Part shown: one piece after another, positions 8,364 to 9,267 of the stretch
Layout: the number at the start of each line of letters is the position of its first letter
How positions within the stretch are numbered: position 1 is the first letter of the stretch
From: Gemmatimonadota bacterium
GTDB taxonomy: Bacteria; Gemmatimonadota; Gemmatimonadetes; Longimicrobiales; Gaopeijiaceae
Direction of reading: 5' to 3'
Length of the DNA: 9,267 nt
NCBI GenBank assembly: GCA_018678395.1
Contig: JAHHMJ010000237.1
Span: 1-9,267, forward strand
Made by a program: the position numbers and the translations under genes
Notes under the pieces: model-generated
Databases searched by the model: none
Seen by the model: the letters and a program-made list of their open reading frames with translations, nothing else
Told to the model about the DNA's origin: nothing

Positions 8364-9158
8364 TTGGATCCGGTGGACGGGTCCGAGCTATGGAACCGAG
8401 ACATCCGCGGGGGGAACGTCTGCGCGACCTCCGCCGTGATCGACGGTGACGGCGTCATCTACATCGTATCCAACGACTGGCTCCACGCCTTCGAGCCCGA
8501 CGGTTCCCCACACTGGGCCCAGCCGTTCGAGCTGGCGCTCATACAAGAGAAGTCGTACTCCTCGCCGGCCATCGGCGCCGACGGCGTGCTCTACTTCGGT
8601 GCCGAGAAGTCGGGTGGGGGGTTCGCGGGCTACTTCTATGCGGTGAACCCGGGCGGGACCCTGAAGTGGCGCTACGAGGTCGACGGGGCACGTCAGGTGC
8701 GCGCCTCGCCAGCCATCGGGTCAGACGGAACGATCTACGTGACCACCAAGGCCTACTACGACCCGGCGAACGGGGCCCAGCCTGCGCTGGCCCTGGCGTT
8801 CAACCCGGACGGTAGCGTGAAGTGGAGGTACGAGATTCCCCCGTCGAACGAGGACATCCCGGCAGACTCGTACACGTCACCCGCGATCGGCGCCGACGGC
8901 AACATCTACTTCGCCGCGGAGAACGGCTACATCTTCGCCCTCGACTCCGACGGCGCCGTGGTGTGGAGGGAGAACTTCCACAACACGATGAACTGGTCCT
9001 CGCCCATGATCATGGACGACGGAACGCTCTACATCGGGGGCAACCAGGGTGAATCGGGGGGGCGCCTCGTCGCCGTCCAGACGTCGAGCCTGGGGCTGGA
9101 CCCCGGGGCCTGGCCACGTTTCCGGGGGAACGCCACCAACACCGGACGGGTCCGGTAG
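8364..9158 (+). pseudogene. PQQ-propeller lipoprotein, 3' part downstream of the TAG
   Basis: From 8355 the same frame encodes 267 further residues; the first usable start-like codon is a TTG at 8364 with no ribosome binding site, so independent translation is doubtful. The sequence finishes blade 3 (LIALDPVDGSELWN) and adds five more: TSAVIDGDGVIYIVS, SSPAIGADGVLYFGA, ASPAIGSDGTIYVTT, TSPAIGADGNIYFAA and SSPMIMDDGTLYIGG. Most are followed by the A-x-N/D-P-D-G-x-x-x-W strand. It ends WPRFRGNATNTGR, a usual closing motif of PQQ-like propeller proteins. With the 5' part this makes about eight blades, a complete ring. Codon use and conservation of the repeats look undamaged, so the interruption is either recent, a sequencing error or read through. 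If translated alone, it would lack a signal peptide and the first blades. Confidence 0.72.
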
Positions 9159-9267
9159 GGCGAAGGGCAGCGGCCCTGGACCGTCGTCATCAGGGACACG
9201 GGGCCAGGGGCACCGATGCCCTCCCATGCCCGAACCGACACCCACGGTCCTCCCGTCTCGCTTGCTC
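9159..9267. other. Non-coding end of window, weak hairpins only
   Basis: These 109 bases follow the propeller gene and show no convincing gene. Two weak hairpins can be drawn: CCCTGG 9174-9179 with CCAGGG 9204-9209, and GGGCA 9208-9212 with TGCCC 9217-9221 around a CCGA loop. Neither is followed by a T-run. A factor-independent terminator for the upstream operon is possible but not shown. Confidence 0.25.

Noticed and set aside
9172..9222. Rho-independent terminator after the propeller gene
   Set aside because: Only weak stems of 5-6 bp are possible, one with a 24-base loop, and no T-run follows.

Overview
This is a GC-rich, gene-dense bacterial window with no RNA genes, mobile-element genes or CRISPR array that I can see. 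Many of the products carry Sec signal peptides ending in ...AQ or a lipobox. They include amidohydrolases, a GxRCGxNxC-type NHL lipoprotein and PQQ-like propellers. That style suggests a Gemmatimonadota-like or related environmental lineage; this is an inference from gene content, not a proof.

Layout. (1) Positions 3-212, plus strand: the 3' end of a gene for a membrane protein cut by the window edge. Its last codons run antisense through a decayed copy of the tail of an NHL-repeat gene (161 to about 236, possibly to 275, minus-strand sense). (2) 323-1657, plus: an exported M20-family metallo-amidohydrolase. (3) 1666-2760, minus: an NHL-repeat (six-bladed propeller, PAL-like) lipoprotein, convergent with the M20 gene with only 8 bp between the stop codons. 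(4) A 122-bp divergent intergenic region. (5) 2883-4712, plus: an ABC-F ATPase of Uup type, coupled by an ATGA overlap to (6) 4709-5125, a DCC-family thiol protein. (7) 5217-6743: an exported imidazolonepropionase-like amidohydrolase. (8) 6751-7542: an exported protein with two probable dimeric alpha/beta-barrel halves. (9) 7539-9158: one long reading frame for a PKD plus eight-blade PQQ-like propeller lipoprotein, broken in frame by a TAG at 8352-8354.

How the genes relate. Genes 7, 8 and 9 are packed tightly (7-bp gap, then ATGA overlap) and all encode exported products, so they probably form one transcript for envelope or periplasmic proteins whose joint substrate I cannot name. Uup and the DCC protein form a separate translationally coupled pair. 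The M20 gene sits between two same-orientation copies of the NHL tail sequence, which suggests a duplication/deletion or an insertion by recombination.

I found no clear undescribed defence, mobile or biosynthetic system. The points most worth a second look are the in-frame amber codon inside the propeller gene and the NHL-tail direct repeat that brackets the M20 gene.
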